A DNA stretch of 64,000 nt from Actinomycetes bacterium (GTDB lineage Bacteria; Actinomycetota; Acidimicrobiia; Acidimicrobiales; Palsa-688), in NCBI GenBank assembly GCA_021838445.1, contig JAKCDU010000001.1, forward strand, positions 74,889-138,888, written 5' to 3'. Shown in pieces: positions 51,432 to 59,672 of this stretch; position 1 is the stretch's first letter, and every line of letters begins with the position of its first letter. A model generated the notes under the pieces. That model was not told the origin of the DNA and did not search any database. It saw only the letters and a list, made by a program, of their open reading frames with translations. A program made the translations under genes and the position numbers.

Positions 51432-51550
51432 TTGCCGCCGAGGGTGCAGCATCATCGAGACGCAGAATCCCTCTCCGGCTGCGGCCGGAGGCCGTCGGCC
51501 CGCATCTTCGGAAGTGAGGTCCGGTCCGGCCAGGAAAGGAGGGATTGCTT
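51432..51550 (+). promoter_or_regulatory. Cold-shock gene leader with hairpin
   Basis: A TACTTT hexamer (51426-51431) could be the -10. The leader of roughly 110 bases has a perfect hairpin, CTCCGGC (51473-51479) with GCCGGAG (51484-51490), and a strong AGGAGG ribosome-binding site at 51537-51542. Long structured leaders are typical of cold-shock genes. Confidence 0.4.
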
Positions 51551-51766
51551 GTGGCCATAGGCACTGTCAAATGGTTCAACTCGGAGAAGGGGTACGGCTT
51601 CATCTCTCAGGAGAAGGGACCCGACGTCTTCGTGCACTTCAGTGCCATCGAGGGGAACGGTTACCGTAACCTCGAGGAGAATGAGAAGGTCGAATTCGAG
51701 GTGAACCAAGGCCCGAAAGGGCTTCAGGCGGCCAGCGTCAAGCGCCTCGGCGACTCACCCGAGTAG
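51551..51766 (+). CDS. cspA: Cold-shock protein (CspA family)
   Basis: Small OB-fold RNA chaperone of 71 residues that melts RNA secondary structure. RNP1 is KGYGFISQE and RNP2 is VFVHFSAIE, both with the aromatic residues needed for nucleic-acid stacking; the start [11 protein letters not shown] is canonical. TTG 51545 is in frame but only two bases from AGGAGG; GTG 51551, eight bases away, is the correct start. A terminator-like hairpin follows. It is a monocistronic gene. Confidence 0.96.
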   Translation: MAIGTVKWFNSEKGYGFISQEKGPDVFVHFSAIEGNGYRNLEENEKVEFEVNQGPKGLQAASVKRLGDSPE

Positions 51767-51799
51767 GCCTGGACGCCCGTCCCATCAAAGAGATCAGAT

Positions 51800-51832
51800 G
51801 ACACAAGGATCCGCGGGGCGGGTCCTTATGTC
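51800..51832 (+). terminator. Terminator-like hairpin after cspA
   Basis: GACA-C-AAGGA (51800-51809) pairs with TCCTT-A-TGTC (51823-51832) with one C/A mismatch around a GC-rich loop. A short T-containing run (CGTTTC) follows. It lies 34 bases after the cspA stop and before the convergent fdhD gene. Confidence 0.55.
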
Positions 51833-51859
51833 GTTTCGGTCCGGGTGAGCGCATGGTCG

Positions 51860-52702
51860 TCAGGCGTCGAGGTCGATGCGTTCGGCGTGGCTGTAGATGT
51901 TGTAGCCGCCGTTGCGCACGAAACCGGCAACGGTGATGCCGAGTCGCTCGGCCGCCGATACGGCCAGGCTGGAAGGGGCCGAAACGGCGACTATCACAGC
52001 AATGCCGGCGGCCGCGGCCTTCTGGACTATCTCGAAGCTGACCCGGCCGGATACGGTGAGCAGGTGGTCCGCTCCGGAGGCGACGACTCGGCCGAGGACC
52101 ATGGCCCCGACCACCTTGTCCACGGCGTTGTGGCGTCCCACGTCCTCGCGGGCCAGCACCATGTCGCCGCCCCGGGTGAACAGGCCGGCCGCGTGCAGGC
52201 CGCCGGTCCGCTCGAAGGTCTTCTGGGCCCGGCGCAGATCGTCGGGGAGGCCGGGGACGAGGCTACCGGCGAAGGGCGCGCTCGGCGGGACCCCGCCGCC
52301 GCCGAGGTCGACCTGGTCGATGGTGGTCTTCCCGCACGTTCCGCAGCTCGACGAGGCGGCGAAGCTCCGCACCGGACTGTCGGACTGCCATATTCGTCCC
52401 AGCCGCACGGTCACGTGATTGAAGCGGGCCTCCGGATCGGTGATCTCGGTAACCTGGCAGTAGTCGACCGAGACGATGTCCGTGGCGGCCGCCACCGCCT
52501 CGGTCACCACGAAGCCGGAGGCCAGTTCGAAGTCGTGGCCCGGGGTACGCATGGTGACGGCCAGCGGGACCGCCGCCTGGCCGGGGCCGGCCACGCGGAT
52601 CTGCATCGGCTCCTCGGTGGCCAGGTGCTCGGGCAACTCGAGGCTCCGGCCGGGCCGGACCTTGATCGCCCGCACCGCGGTCACCGCTCTCGGCGTCGTC
52701 AT
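51860..52702 (-). CDS. fdhD: Formate dehydrogenase accessory sulfurtransferase FdhD
   Basis: Moves sulfur from a cysteine desulfurase to the molybdenum/tungsten cofactor of formate dehydrogenase. The sulfur-carrier loop is SSSCGTCGKTTI with a CxxC pair, and the VLAREDVGRHNAVDKVVGAM helix-strand is diagnostic. From ATG 52702 the protein has 280 residues; the open frame extends much further only because it overlaps mobA. The ATG overlaps the mobA stop by 4 bases (ATGA). No formate dehydrogenase gene is in the window. Confidence 0.93.
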   Translation of the reverse strand: MTTPRAVTAVRAIKVRPGRSLELPEHLATEEPMQIRVAGPGQAAVPLAVTMRTPGHDFELASGFVVTEAVAAATDIVSVDYCQVTEITDPEARFNHVTVRLGRIWQSDSPVRSFAASSSCGTCGKTTIDQVDLGGGGVPPSAPFAGSLVPGLPDDLRRAQKTFERTGGLHAAGLFTRGGDMVLAREDVGRHNAVDKVVGAMVLGRVVASGADHLLTVSGRVSFEIVQKAAAAGIAVIVAVSAPSSLAVSAAERLGITVAGFVRNGGYNIYSHAERIDLDA

Positions 52703-53298
52703 CGGCCGGCCAGACGGGTCAGGTCTCCCGGAGTGTCCACATCGTCGAGCGCGGCGGAGTGACCGGCGGGGCCGGCCCATGCGGCCTCGTCGGGGTGGGC
52801 CGCGTCGAGGTCCTCGACGAGTGACAGCATGGCCCTCCGGCCCCGGGCCAGCAGGCTGGCAGCCACATCCAGGTCGGCGGGGGAGTACCGGGCACACAAG
52901 GGCTGTACCCGTCCCCCGGCGAGGGGAACCACGGACCGTTGGTCGGGAAAGTCGGCGAGCCAGCGGAGCAGGCCCTCACTCAGAAGGGGCAGGTCGGTGG
53001 CCACTACCAGCACCGGGCCCGTCCACCCGGACGCGACCAGGCCGTGCCAGCCGGCCACCAGGGCCGCCAGCGGACCGCCCCCGGGGACGGACTCGGGGAT
53101 GCGGGCCAGTTGGGTGTGGCCGGGCCCGACCTCCACCGCGGTGGGGCACACCGCGTTGAGGAGCGCAGCCGTGCGGACGGCGAGGGTGGGCGAGTCGGGG
53201 CCGGGCCAGGCGATGGCCGCCTTGTCGCGGCCCATCCTCCGGCTTCTGCCGCCCGTGAGGATCATCCCGGCGCAAGTCACGAAATCATTTTGGGTCAT
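52699..53298 (-). CDS. mobA: Molybdenum cofactor guanylyltransferase MobA
   Basis: Attaches GMP to the molybdenum cofactor to make the dinucleotide form used by DMSO-reductase-type enzymes. The GTP-binding start AGMILTGGRSRRMGRDKAAI is exact, with VVATDLPLLSEGLL as the metal-binding Asp region. ATG 53298 has GAGG just upstream, giving 199 residues. Upstream open sequence is not conserved. It is coupled to fdhD, pointing to a shared role in maturing a formate dehydrogenase. It diverges from the proline-rich protein gene with 40 bp between starts. Confidence 0.9.
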   Translation of the reverse strand: MTQNDFVTCAGMILTGGRSRRMGRDKAAIAWPGPDSPTLAVRTAALLNAVCPTAVEVGPGHTQLARIPESVPGGGPLAALVAGWHGLVASGWTGPVLVVATDLPLLSEGLLRWLADFPDQRSVVPLAGGRVQPLCARYSPADLDVAASLLARGRRAMLSLVEDLDAAHPDEAAWAGPAGHSAALDDVDTPGDLTRLAGR

Positions 53299-53338
53299 TT
53301 CCTCAAGAAGACGGTCCGACCGGTCGATACGGATACCG

Positions 53339-54682
53339 GTGTCAGTTGCGTCCGTAGTTCGAGGGGGAAGATCGCGACAGTTCCTGCGGCCCGCGGTCGC
53401 GGCGTTCGGAGCGGGCGGTGGTCTGGTCATCGCCGGCTGCCTCGCTCTCGACGCGGCCCCCGCCGACGCGCAGTCGCTTTCCACGCCGGTAGCCGCCCAC
53501 GTCGATCCCGGCAGCCCCCCGGTGGGGGCCCCCGGCCCGGCCGGCCACGCCGAGCGGGCATCCGATCGTCCATCCCTGGCCGAGGGCCTGCCGAGTCACG
53601 ATGGAGCCAGCCATCCGGGAGCCAACGACGACGGCTCCGGGTGGAGGGATCAGCCCGCCCAGTCGGCCGGCGCCGATGGCGACCGGGGTGGCCCTCGCCG
53701 CACTGAAGGTCCGCCTCCGACCAACCCCCAGCCGCCGGTACCGCGCCCGCCCGTACTCCCCCCCGCCGGCCCCGGTTTCCTGCCCGGTCCCGGCCCGTCG
53801 GCCCAGCCCGGCGGCGGGGAGAGCGGGGGTGGCGATGGCGGAGGGAGGCCCACCGGTCCTACCCCCGGCCCCACCAGTTCCCCCAGCCCTTCCAGCCCCG
53901 CGCCCGTGGGCGGGCTGGAGGACAACGGCCGCCCGTCGGCCGCAGGTGACCACGGGTCCCCGTCGGCCTCGGGTGACGACGGGCTCCCGTCGGCGCAGGG
54001 CGACTCGGGTGGCAGCGGGACTGTCGGATGGGGTGAAGGGGCCAAGAACCCCGCCGGCGACGGTAACCACCAGGGCGGCGGCGAGCCGCCCCCGGCCCCC
54101 AAGGGCCCCCGTGGGGAAACGACGGGCACCCAGAGCGCAACCGGCTCCGATGGCCAGACGACCGGCACGGGCGCCGCCCCGGCGGGGCGGACGGTCACGC
54201 CCACCCAGAACTCCCAGCCTTCCCTCTCCGGTTCGGTCCCGGCAGCCTCATCCAAGCCCCCGGTGGCCGCCCCTCAGCCCGCCGCCCGGCTGGTAGCGAC
54301 CGTTCCCCCCGTCGTGGATGTGGCCCCCCTGCCCGCTTTCACGCTCCCCCTGCGTCCCGCGGCGGCGACCGCTCCGGTCCCGTCGGCGGCCGCCGGGGCC
54401 GGTCCCGCCCCCGGCCCGGCGGCCGGAGCCGACCCCGGCCTGGTGCTACCCCACGTGGTGCTGCCCGACGCCGCCCGGCGGATGTTCCGACTCCCGGGCA
54501 ATCTGTTCAACGAGGCTTGGGCCAACCAGTCGCTCAAAGCTGCGACCAAGCTCAAGTTCCCGATCGCCTTCCTTGGGGTGGCCGCCGCTTTCTTCCTGGC
54601 TCAGGCCCTGATCGACCGTCGGGACCCCAAGCTTTCGGAGGCCCCGGAACGGCAAGGTGAAGACTCTGTGGAGTTCGAATGA
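53339..54682 (+). CDS. Secreted proline/glycine-rich protein with C-terminal membrane anchor
   Basis: I do not recognise the family. GTG 53339 gives a signal peptide (basic RGGRSR, then AVAAFGAGGGLVIAGCLAL, with an AxA-type site at ADA near residue 43). About 300 residues of Pro/Gly/Ser/Asp-rich, probably disordered sequence follow, including imperfect repeats of the type GxPSAxGD. The C-terminal 100 residues are ordered, with LPHVVLPDAARRMFRLPGN, one membrane helix (FPIAFLGVAAAFFLAQALI) and a short acidic tail. Its stop overlaps the diguanylate cyclase start (ATGA). This may be an extracytoplasmic partner of that enzyme. Confidence 0.65.
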   Translation: MSVASVVRGGRSRQFLRPAVAAFGAGGGLVIAGCLALDAAPADAQSLSTPVAAHVDPGSPPVGAPGPAGHAERASDRPSLAEGLPSHDGASHPGANDDGSGWRDQPAQSAGADGDRGGPRRTEGPPPTNPQPPVPRPPVLPPAGPGFLPGPGPSAQPGGGESGGGDGGGRPTGPTPGPTSSPSPSSPAPVGGLEDNGRPSAAGDHGSPSASGDDGLPSAQGDSGGSGTVGWGEGAKNPAGDGNHQGGGEPPPAPKGPRGETTGTQSATGSDGQTTGTGAAPAGRTVTPTQNSQPSLSGSVPAASSKPPVAAPQPAARLVATVPPVVDVAPLPAFTLPLRPAAATAPVPSAAAGAGPAPGPAAGADPGLVLPHVVLPDAARRMFRLPGNLFNEAWANQSLKAATKLKFPIAFLGVAAAFFLAQALIDRRDPKLSEAPERQGEDSVEFE

Positions 54683-56295
54683 GCTCGACCTCGGCCTTCC
54701 GTTCGCGGCCGGCCGATAGCGAGCTCACCAGCCTGGACGAACGCCTGGGCCTCCTGCTGCTGGTCCGTATCGCCTTCGTGGTGCTGGTGGTCCTGGCGTC
54801 ACTGTTCGCATCCCGGTCGGTCGGGGTGACGATCTCCCAGGTTGGACCCCTCTCGGGCGGGTTTCTGGTCGTCACCGGCGCGGCCGAGGCCTACCGGAGG
54901 GCCAAGCTGCCCGGCCGCCTGCTGGTCCACCGCTTCGTGCTGCCCCTCGACGCCGTCTTCCTGGCCGTCGTGACGGCGGTATCGGGCGGCCCGGATAGTC
55001 CCTTCCTGATCCTCTTCGCCGTGCAGCTCATCGCCGTGACGCTGCTCGCCAGCGGGCGGGCCGGGCTGCGCACCGCCCTTTGGGACACGTTCCTGTTCGT
55101 GCTCATGCCGATCGCCACCCTGACCACCCGGGTGGCCTCGCTGCTCGGGGTGCACGGTGTGTCGATCCCCAACGGGACGCGCGTCACGCTCGCCATCGCC
55201 GGGTTCTGGGCCGTGGCCGGGTGCACCACGCTCTTCTCTGCGGTCAGCGAGCGCGAGCTGCGCCGGAGCAAGGCCGAGATGGCGGCGCTCGCCGAACTGG
55301 CGTCGGGCCTGGAGAAGATGCGCGAGGACGAGAACATTTTGGCGTTACTCCTCGAGAGCCTCATAGGCGCCTTCCCCATGAGGCGGGGGGTGCTCTGGTA
55401 CATGCGCGACGGTCGGCCCGCCGGTCTCACCGTCGCGTCGCGCGGGGCCGACGCGGTGAACCGTCTCGTGCCCGCGGCGGCCACCGCCGACCGGGTGGTG
55501 ACCGCCGCATGGGAGAGCCGGTCCCCCCAGCTCCTACGCCGTCTGGATCCGCTCACCGACCCCGTGGCCGCCGAGCTGCTACCCGAGGCGACCAACATCG
55601 TGGTGCTCCCCCTGCAGGTGGAGGAGCGCAATTCGGGCGTCATCTTCCTCGAGCACGGCGGTCACCCGCTCGGTACCCGGCTGGCCCGCCGGACCCTGGT
55701 CGTGCTGGCCCAGTTCGTCGCCCACACCGCTCTGACGCTGCGCAACTCCCGCCTCCTGGCCGAACGGGAACGCCTGGCGGCCATCGACGGTCTCACCGGT
55801 CTGGCCAACCGGCGGGAGTTCGACGCCGTCCTGGCCCGCGAGGTGAGCCGGGCCGAGCGCACTCGCGAGCCGCTGAGCCTGGTCGTGTTCGACGTCGACC
55901 ACTTCAAGCGCATCAACGACACCCGGGGCCATCTCGGCGGCGACCAGGTTCTGCGCTCCATCGCCGAGGTGCTGGGGGCGGCGGTGCGCGACATGGACCT
56001 GGTGGCCCGCTACGGCGGCGAGGAGTTCGCCCTCGTGCTGCCCCGCTGTGACCAGCACGACGCCATCCGGGTGGTCGAGCGCATCACCGACAGTTGCCGG
56101 ACCCGCGCTGATCTGCACGGGGTCACCCTCAGCTCCGGTCTGGCGACCATCCCCTTCAACGCCCACGACGGCCTGTCGCTCATTGCCGCCGCCGACGAGG
56201 CGCTCTACGAGTCCAAGCGCAACGGGCGGGACCGCTACTCGGTATCGGCCCGCCGCCCCGACAGCCACCGCTCTTTCGGCTCGCCCGTCGCTTGA
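54679..56295 (+). CDS. Membrane GAF-GGDEF diguanylate cyclase
   Basis: Makes cyclic di-GMP from GTP. Five or six membrane helices span about residues 15-185, followed by a coiled linker, a GAF-like domain (about 215-360) and the GGDEF domain. The active site is Gly446-Phe450 (GGEEF). The inhibitory I-site RxxD is present at Arg437-Asp440, exactly five residues before it, so product inhibition is expected. The length is 538 residues. The ATG overlaps the stop of the proline-rich anchored protein gene. The stop lies inside the first copy of a 23-bp tandem duplication. Confidence 0.92.
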   Translation: MSSTSAFRSRPADSELTSLDERLGLLLLVRIAFVVLVVLASLFASRSVGVTISQVGPLSGGFLVVTGAAEAYRRAKLPGRLLVHRFVLPLDAVFLAVVTAVSGGPDSPFLILFAVQLIAVTLLASGRAGLRTALWDTFLFVLMPIATLTTRVASLLGVHGVSIPNGTRVTLAIAGFWAVAGCTTLFSAVSERELRRSKAEMAALAELASGLEKMREDENILALLLESLIGAFPMRRGVLWYMRDGRPAGLTVASRGADAVNRLVPAAATADRVVTAAWESRSPQLLRRLDPLTDPVAAELLPEATNIVVLPLQVEERNSGVIFLEHGGHPLGTRLARRTLVVLAQFVAHTALTLRNSRLLAERERLAAIDGLTGLANRREFDAVLAREVSRAERTREPLSLVVFDVDHFKRINDTRGHLGGDQVLRSIAEVLGAAVRDMDLVARYGGEEFALVLPRCDQHDAIRVVERITDSCRTRADLHGVTLSSGLATIPFNAHDGLSLIAAADEALYESKRNGRDRYSVSARRPDSHRSFGSPVA

Positions 56296-56333
56296 GCCTG
56301 GCGGGGCCGGTCGCTCGAGCCTGGCGGGGCCGG
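56288..56333 (+). repeat. Tandem 23-bp duplication spanning a stop codon
   Basis: The 23-base unit at 56288-56310 is followed directly by a second copy at 56311-56333 with one T-to-C change. The first copy holds the TGA of the diguanylate cyclase gene; the change turns it into CGA in the second. Confidence 0.95.
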
Positions 56334-56364
56334 GAAAGGAATCGGCTCGGAGCGGTCGGCGTGG

Positions 56365-56370
56365 CAGGCT
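56365..56370 (+). promoter_or_regulatory. Candidate -10 element for tyrS
   Basis: CAGGCT lies exactly 6 bases before GTG 56377, the leaderless spacing but with C instead of T at the first position. GGAAC between them is a poor ribosome-binding site. Confidence 0.35.
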
Positions 56371-56376
56371 GGAACC

Positions 56377-57675
56377 GTGCCGTTGCTATTCGAGGAGCTC
56401 AGCTGGCGTGGCCTGGTGCACCAGGCCACGGACCCCGCCGTCCTGGCCCAACGCCTGGACCATGACCGGGTGACCGGGTACATCGGGTTCGATCCCACAG
56501 CTGGCAGCCTGCACGTCGGCCACCTCCAGCAGCTGTGCACGCTCCGCCGTCTCCGAGCCGCCGGCCACCGGGCCATCGCCTTGGTGGGAGGCGGGACGGG
56601 GATGATCGGTGACCCGAGCGGTAAGAGCGAGGAACGCAACCTCCTGAGCGTCGAGGAGCTCGAAGCCAACCGGGCGGCCATCGGCCGGCAGGTTTCGTCG
56701 TTCCTCGACGCTGACGGGCCCGGAACGGCCCTGATCGTCGACAACGCCGAGTGGCTCGGATCCGCCCTGCTGCTCGAGTTCCTCCGCGACGTGGGCAAGC
56801 ACTTCAGCGTGAACGAGATGATCCGCAAGGACTCTGTGCGCAACCGGCTGGAAGGCCGCGAACAGAGCCTGTCGTTCACCGAGTTCAGCTACATGCTGCT
56901 GCAGTCGTGGGACTTCGTGCAGCTGCATGACCGCTACGGCTGCGACCTGCAACTCGGGGGCAGCGACCAGTGGGGCAACATCACCGAAGGGGTCGACCTG
57001 ATCCGGCGCCTGCGGGGAGCCACCGCTCACGGGCTCACGTCACCTCTTGTGACCAAGTCCGACGGCACCAAGTTCGGCAAGACCGAGTCGGGAGCGGTCT
57101 GGCTCGACCCGTCGCGGACGTCGCCCTACGCCTTCTACCAATTCTGGCTGCGGACGCCCGACGCCGACACCGGCCCCTATCTGCGCCGGTTCACTACGCT
57201 CGACCGGGCCCGCATCGAGGAGCTCGAGACCAGCCTGGCCGAGCACCCCGAGCGCCGGGAAGCCCAGCGGGCGCTGGCCATGGAGATGACCGGCATGGTC
57301 CACGGGGCCGCCGAGGCCGGGCGAGCCGAAGCGGCCTCCGCGGTGCTCTTCACCGACCGGATAGCCGATCTCGACGCGGCGACGATGGCCGGCGCGTTGG
57401 GCGACGCTCCTTCCACCGGAGTCGACCGCGGCCTCCTCGACGCCGGCCTGCCCCTCGTCGAGGCTCTGCGCCTGAGCGGGCTGGCCGGGTCCAACCGGGA
57501 CGCCCGGCAGCTGCTCGCCCAGGGCGCGGTCTACGTGAACGGGGTACGGGCCGCCGAGGACCGGGTCCTCGCCTTCACCGACGCCCTGCACAGCCGGTGG
57601 GTGGTGCTGCGCAAGGGCCGGGCCAACCAGCACGTGCTCGTCGTTGCCGGCGGCGGCTCCTCGACGCCTGGTTGA
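56377..57675 (+). CDS. tyrS: Tyrosyl-tRNA synthetase
   Basis: Class I synthetase charging tRNA-Tyr. The HIGH motif is His46-Val-Gly-His (SLHVGHL) and the KMSKS loop is Lys232-Phe-Gly-Lys-Thr (KFGKTESG). Tyrosine-pocket residues occur in YIGFDPT and the QLGGSDQWGNI stretch. A C-terminal S4 RNA-binding domain spans about residues 350-432 (GLAGSNRDARQLLAQGAVYVNG). The length of 432 residues is normal. A convergent HIT-family gene begins 35 bases after the stop. Confidence 0.95.
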   Translation: MPLLFEELSWRGLVHQATDPAVLAQRLDHDRVTGYIGFDPTAGSLHVGHLQQLCTLRRLRAAGHRAIALVGGGTGMIGDPSGKSEERNLLSVEELEANRAAIGRQVSSFLDADGPGTALIVDNAEWLGSALLLEFLRDVGKHFSVNEMIRKDSVRNRLEGREQSLSFTEFSYMLLQSWDFVQLHDRYGCDLQLGGSDQWGNITEGVDLIRRLRGATAHGLTSPLVTKSDGTKFGKTESGAVWLDPSRTSPYAFYQFWLRTPDADTGPYLRRFTTLDRARIEELETSLAEHPERREAQRALAMEMTGMVHGAAEAGRAEAASAVLFTDRIADLDAATMAGALGDAPSTGVDRGLLDAGLPLVEALRLSGLAGSNRDARQLLAQGAVYVNGVRAAEDRVLAFTDALHSRWVVLRKGRANQHVLVVAGGGSSTPG

Positions 57676-57710
57676 CGCACCGCCATCCGGCGCCCGCCTG
57701 GCGTCGGTGG

Positions 57711-58145
57711 TCAAGGTCGCCAGAGGCTCAGCTCCCGGCGCAGGGCTTCGGCCACCGTCGCTGCCTCGGCCTCGTCGGTGTAGCGCCGGCGGGGCCAGAA
57801 GAAGCCTCTGAGGCCGTCCTTGGGCCTCCTCGGTACGACGTGGAGGTGGACGTGGGGCACGCTCTGGCTGACCACGTCGTTGAGCCCGAAGAAGGTGCCG
57901 GCCGAGCCCACGGCTCGCCTCTGGGCGGCCGCCACCCGGGTCGCGGCTTCCCACAGCCGGGCCGCCTGGCCGTCGGGCAGGTCGGCTACGGTCGGGTAGT
58001 GGGCCCGCGGCACGACCAGTGTGTGGCCGGGGAACAACGGCCGATGGTCCAAGAAGGCCACCACATCGGCCTGGTCGAGGATCACGTGAGCGGCGGCCGA
58101 CCCGGAGATGATCGGTTCGAAGGCGCAGGTTGGGTGGTGCTCCAC
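57711..58145 (-). CDS. HIT-family hydrolase
   Basis: Histidine-triad nucleotide hydrolase or transferase acting on NMP-X compounds. The triad SVPHVHLHVVPR is intact, with CAFEPIISG at the start and FPGHTLVVPRAHY before it, the standard HIT layout. The frame is open to 58241, but GTG 58145 starts at the conserved region and gives 144 residues. The C-terminal helix (DEAEAATVAEALRREL) is usual. It diverges from the DUF3151 gene with 29 bp between starts. Confidence 0.87.
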   Translation of the reverse strand: MEHHPTCAFEPIISGSAAAHVILDQADVVAFLDHRPLFPGHTLVVPRAHYPTVADLPDGQAARLWEAATRVAAAQRRAVGSAGTFFGLNDVVSQSVPHVHLHVVPRRPKDGLRGFFWPRRRYTDEAEAATVAEALRRELSLWRP

Positions 58146-58174
58146 GACGGTCAGCGTCGCGCGACGATGCTGGC

Positions 58175-58624
58175 ATGACGAACGACTCGTCCGTACCCCT
58201 GACCTCCGGGCTCCCCGAGACGGTGCTGCCGCCGGCTCCACCTGATGCCGTGGCCGCCATCGAGCAGGCCCTCACCCTCGAAGGTGACGCCCGCCGGGCG
58301 GCCCTGGCCCGGGTGGTGGCGGACCGGCCCACCCTCCTCGACGGCTGGGCTCGCCTGGCCGGGGCGGCCCGTGACCCGATCGAGGCCTACGCCTACGCCC
58401 GGGTCGGCTACCACCGCGGGCTCGACGCCCTGCGGGCCGCCGGCTGGCGCGGTTCGGGCTATGTCCGCTGGCGCCACGAGACCAACCGGGGTTTCCTGCG
58501 GGCCCTCGACCAGTTGCGCTCGGCGGCGGCCGCCATCGGCGAGGAGCCGGAGGCGGAGCGCTGCGCCACCTTCCTGCGCCAGCTCGACCCGGCCTGGACG
58601 GCGGACGGACCTCCCGCCCCTTGA
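58175..58624 (+). CDS. DUF3151-family protein
   Basis: A 149-residue protein of the actinobacterial family DUF3151, whose role is unknown. The recognisable core is AYAYARVGYHRGLDALRAAG followed by WRGSGYVRWRHETNRGF and LRSAAAAIGEEPEAERC, a helical TPR-like arrangement. ATG 58175 is chosen over the GTG at 58130 because family members begin near this point. It ends in a TTGA overlap with the SUFU-domain gene, so the two are coupled. Confidence 0.8.
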   Translation: MTNDSSVPLTSGLPETVLPPAPPDAVAAIEQALTLEGDARRAALARVVADRPTLLDGWARLAGAARDPIEAYAYARVGYHRGLDALRAAGWRGSGYVRWRHETNRGFLRALDQLRSAAAAIGEEPEAERCATFLRQLDPAWTADGPPAP

Positions 58625-59625
58625 GCACCCCCCCGCTGCCCCGGTCCCGTGGGGCCACGGCGGTACGGGCCCACGTCGAGAGCTGCGACGGGCCGGCGGC
58701 CGGCTGGTACGCGCCCCGCCCGCCGCGCTCGGGGCGCGGTCCCGGCCCGCTGCAGGCGGTGGGGGTGCACCGGGTGGCCGACGGCGGTCACTGGCACCTG
58801 GTCACCTATGGTCTGAGCGAGCCCGGCCCCCGCCGGTCCGGGGAGGGGAACGTCCCGGGCTGGGGCTTCGAGCTGACCCTGCGGGTGAGCTCTGAGCCCG
58901 GTGACGAGCCGCCCCTGTGGGCGGTCGACTTCCTCGCCAGCCTGGCCTCCTACGTCGGCTCCCGCGGCCACCCCTTGGCCGAGGGTCACCTGCTGGACCT
59001 GCGGGGACCCATCCGAATCGGCAGCTCCACGGCCATCACCGCCGGCGTGGTCGTCGCCGACCCGGTGCTGGCCAGCCTCGACGGTCCCCACGGTCGACTC
59101 CAGTTCCTCCAGGTGGTGGGTCTCACCGCCGACGAGCTGGAACTGTGCCGGGCGTGGAACGTGGAGGGGGTGGTGGACGTCGTGTCCCGCTCGGAGGGGG
59201 ACCTGCTCGTCACCCGCCTCGACCGGCCCCCCGTGACCGCCGACCCGACCATCGCCGCTGAGATCTCCCGACGGGTAGCCGCCGAGGGCAGCGATCTGCA
59301 CGAGCTGCGCATCGCCACTTTGCGGGTACGGGCCCGGCGTAGGGGCCGGGTGGACGTGAAGATGGGCGCCGGTGCCGCCGCTGCGCTCGGGCCGGCTCTG
59401 CGTCGTGAGCTGGTGGGGGAGGGGGCCAGCTTCACGGTGGTCGGCGACGACTCCGAGATCCGCTTCACGGTCGGAGCGGAGCCGACCTGGTCGCTCGACG
59501 GGGCCTCCGTGGAGGCCACGGTTCCCCTCGACGGCGTCGACTACGTGGCCGCGCTGTTCGACGGGCGCACCGGTTGGGGCCGGGCCTCGGACTGGCCGGG
59601 GCTGCGCTTTGGGATTGTCCGCTGA
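58621..59625 (+). CDS. Suppressor-of-fused (SUFU) domain protein
   Basis: A 334-residue protein with a bacterial SUFU-like domain in its first 190 residues (AVGVHRVADGGHWHLVTYGLS, GWGFELTLRV, WAVDFLASLASYVGSRGHPL, QFLQVVGLTADELELCRAWN). SUFU domains in bacteria often appear in immunity or unknown contexts. The C-terminal 140 residues have no assigned domain. TTG 58621 overlaps the DUF3151 stop by 4 bases. No toxin gene is adjacent. Confidence 0.75.
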   Translation: MSTPPLPRSRGATAVRAHVESCDGPAAGWYAPRPPRSGRGPGPLQAVGVHRVADGGHWHLVTYGLSEPGPRRSGEGNVPGWGFELTLRVSSEPGDEPPLWAVDFLASLASYVGSRGHPLAEGHLLDLRGPIRIGSSTAITAGVVVADPVLASLDGPHGRLQFLQVVGLTADELELCRAWNVEGVVDVVSRSEGDLLVTRLDRPPVTADPTIAAEISRRVAAEGSDLHELRIATLRVRARRRGRVDVKMGAGAAAALGPALRRELVGEGASFTVVGDDSEIRFTVGAEPTWSLDGASVEATVPLDGVDYVAALFDGRTGWGRASDWPGLRFGIVR

Positions 59626-59672
59626 GCAACTCCCAGCCGCGGGGGGCCGCAACGGCGGTAGCCTCCGCTGCG

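Noticed and set aside
52829-53338. Extension of the proline-rich protein upstream of 53339
   Set aside because: This part is antisense to mobA and reads as low-complexity shadow sequence; the signal peptide begins at GTG 53339.
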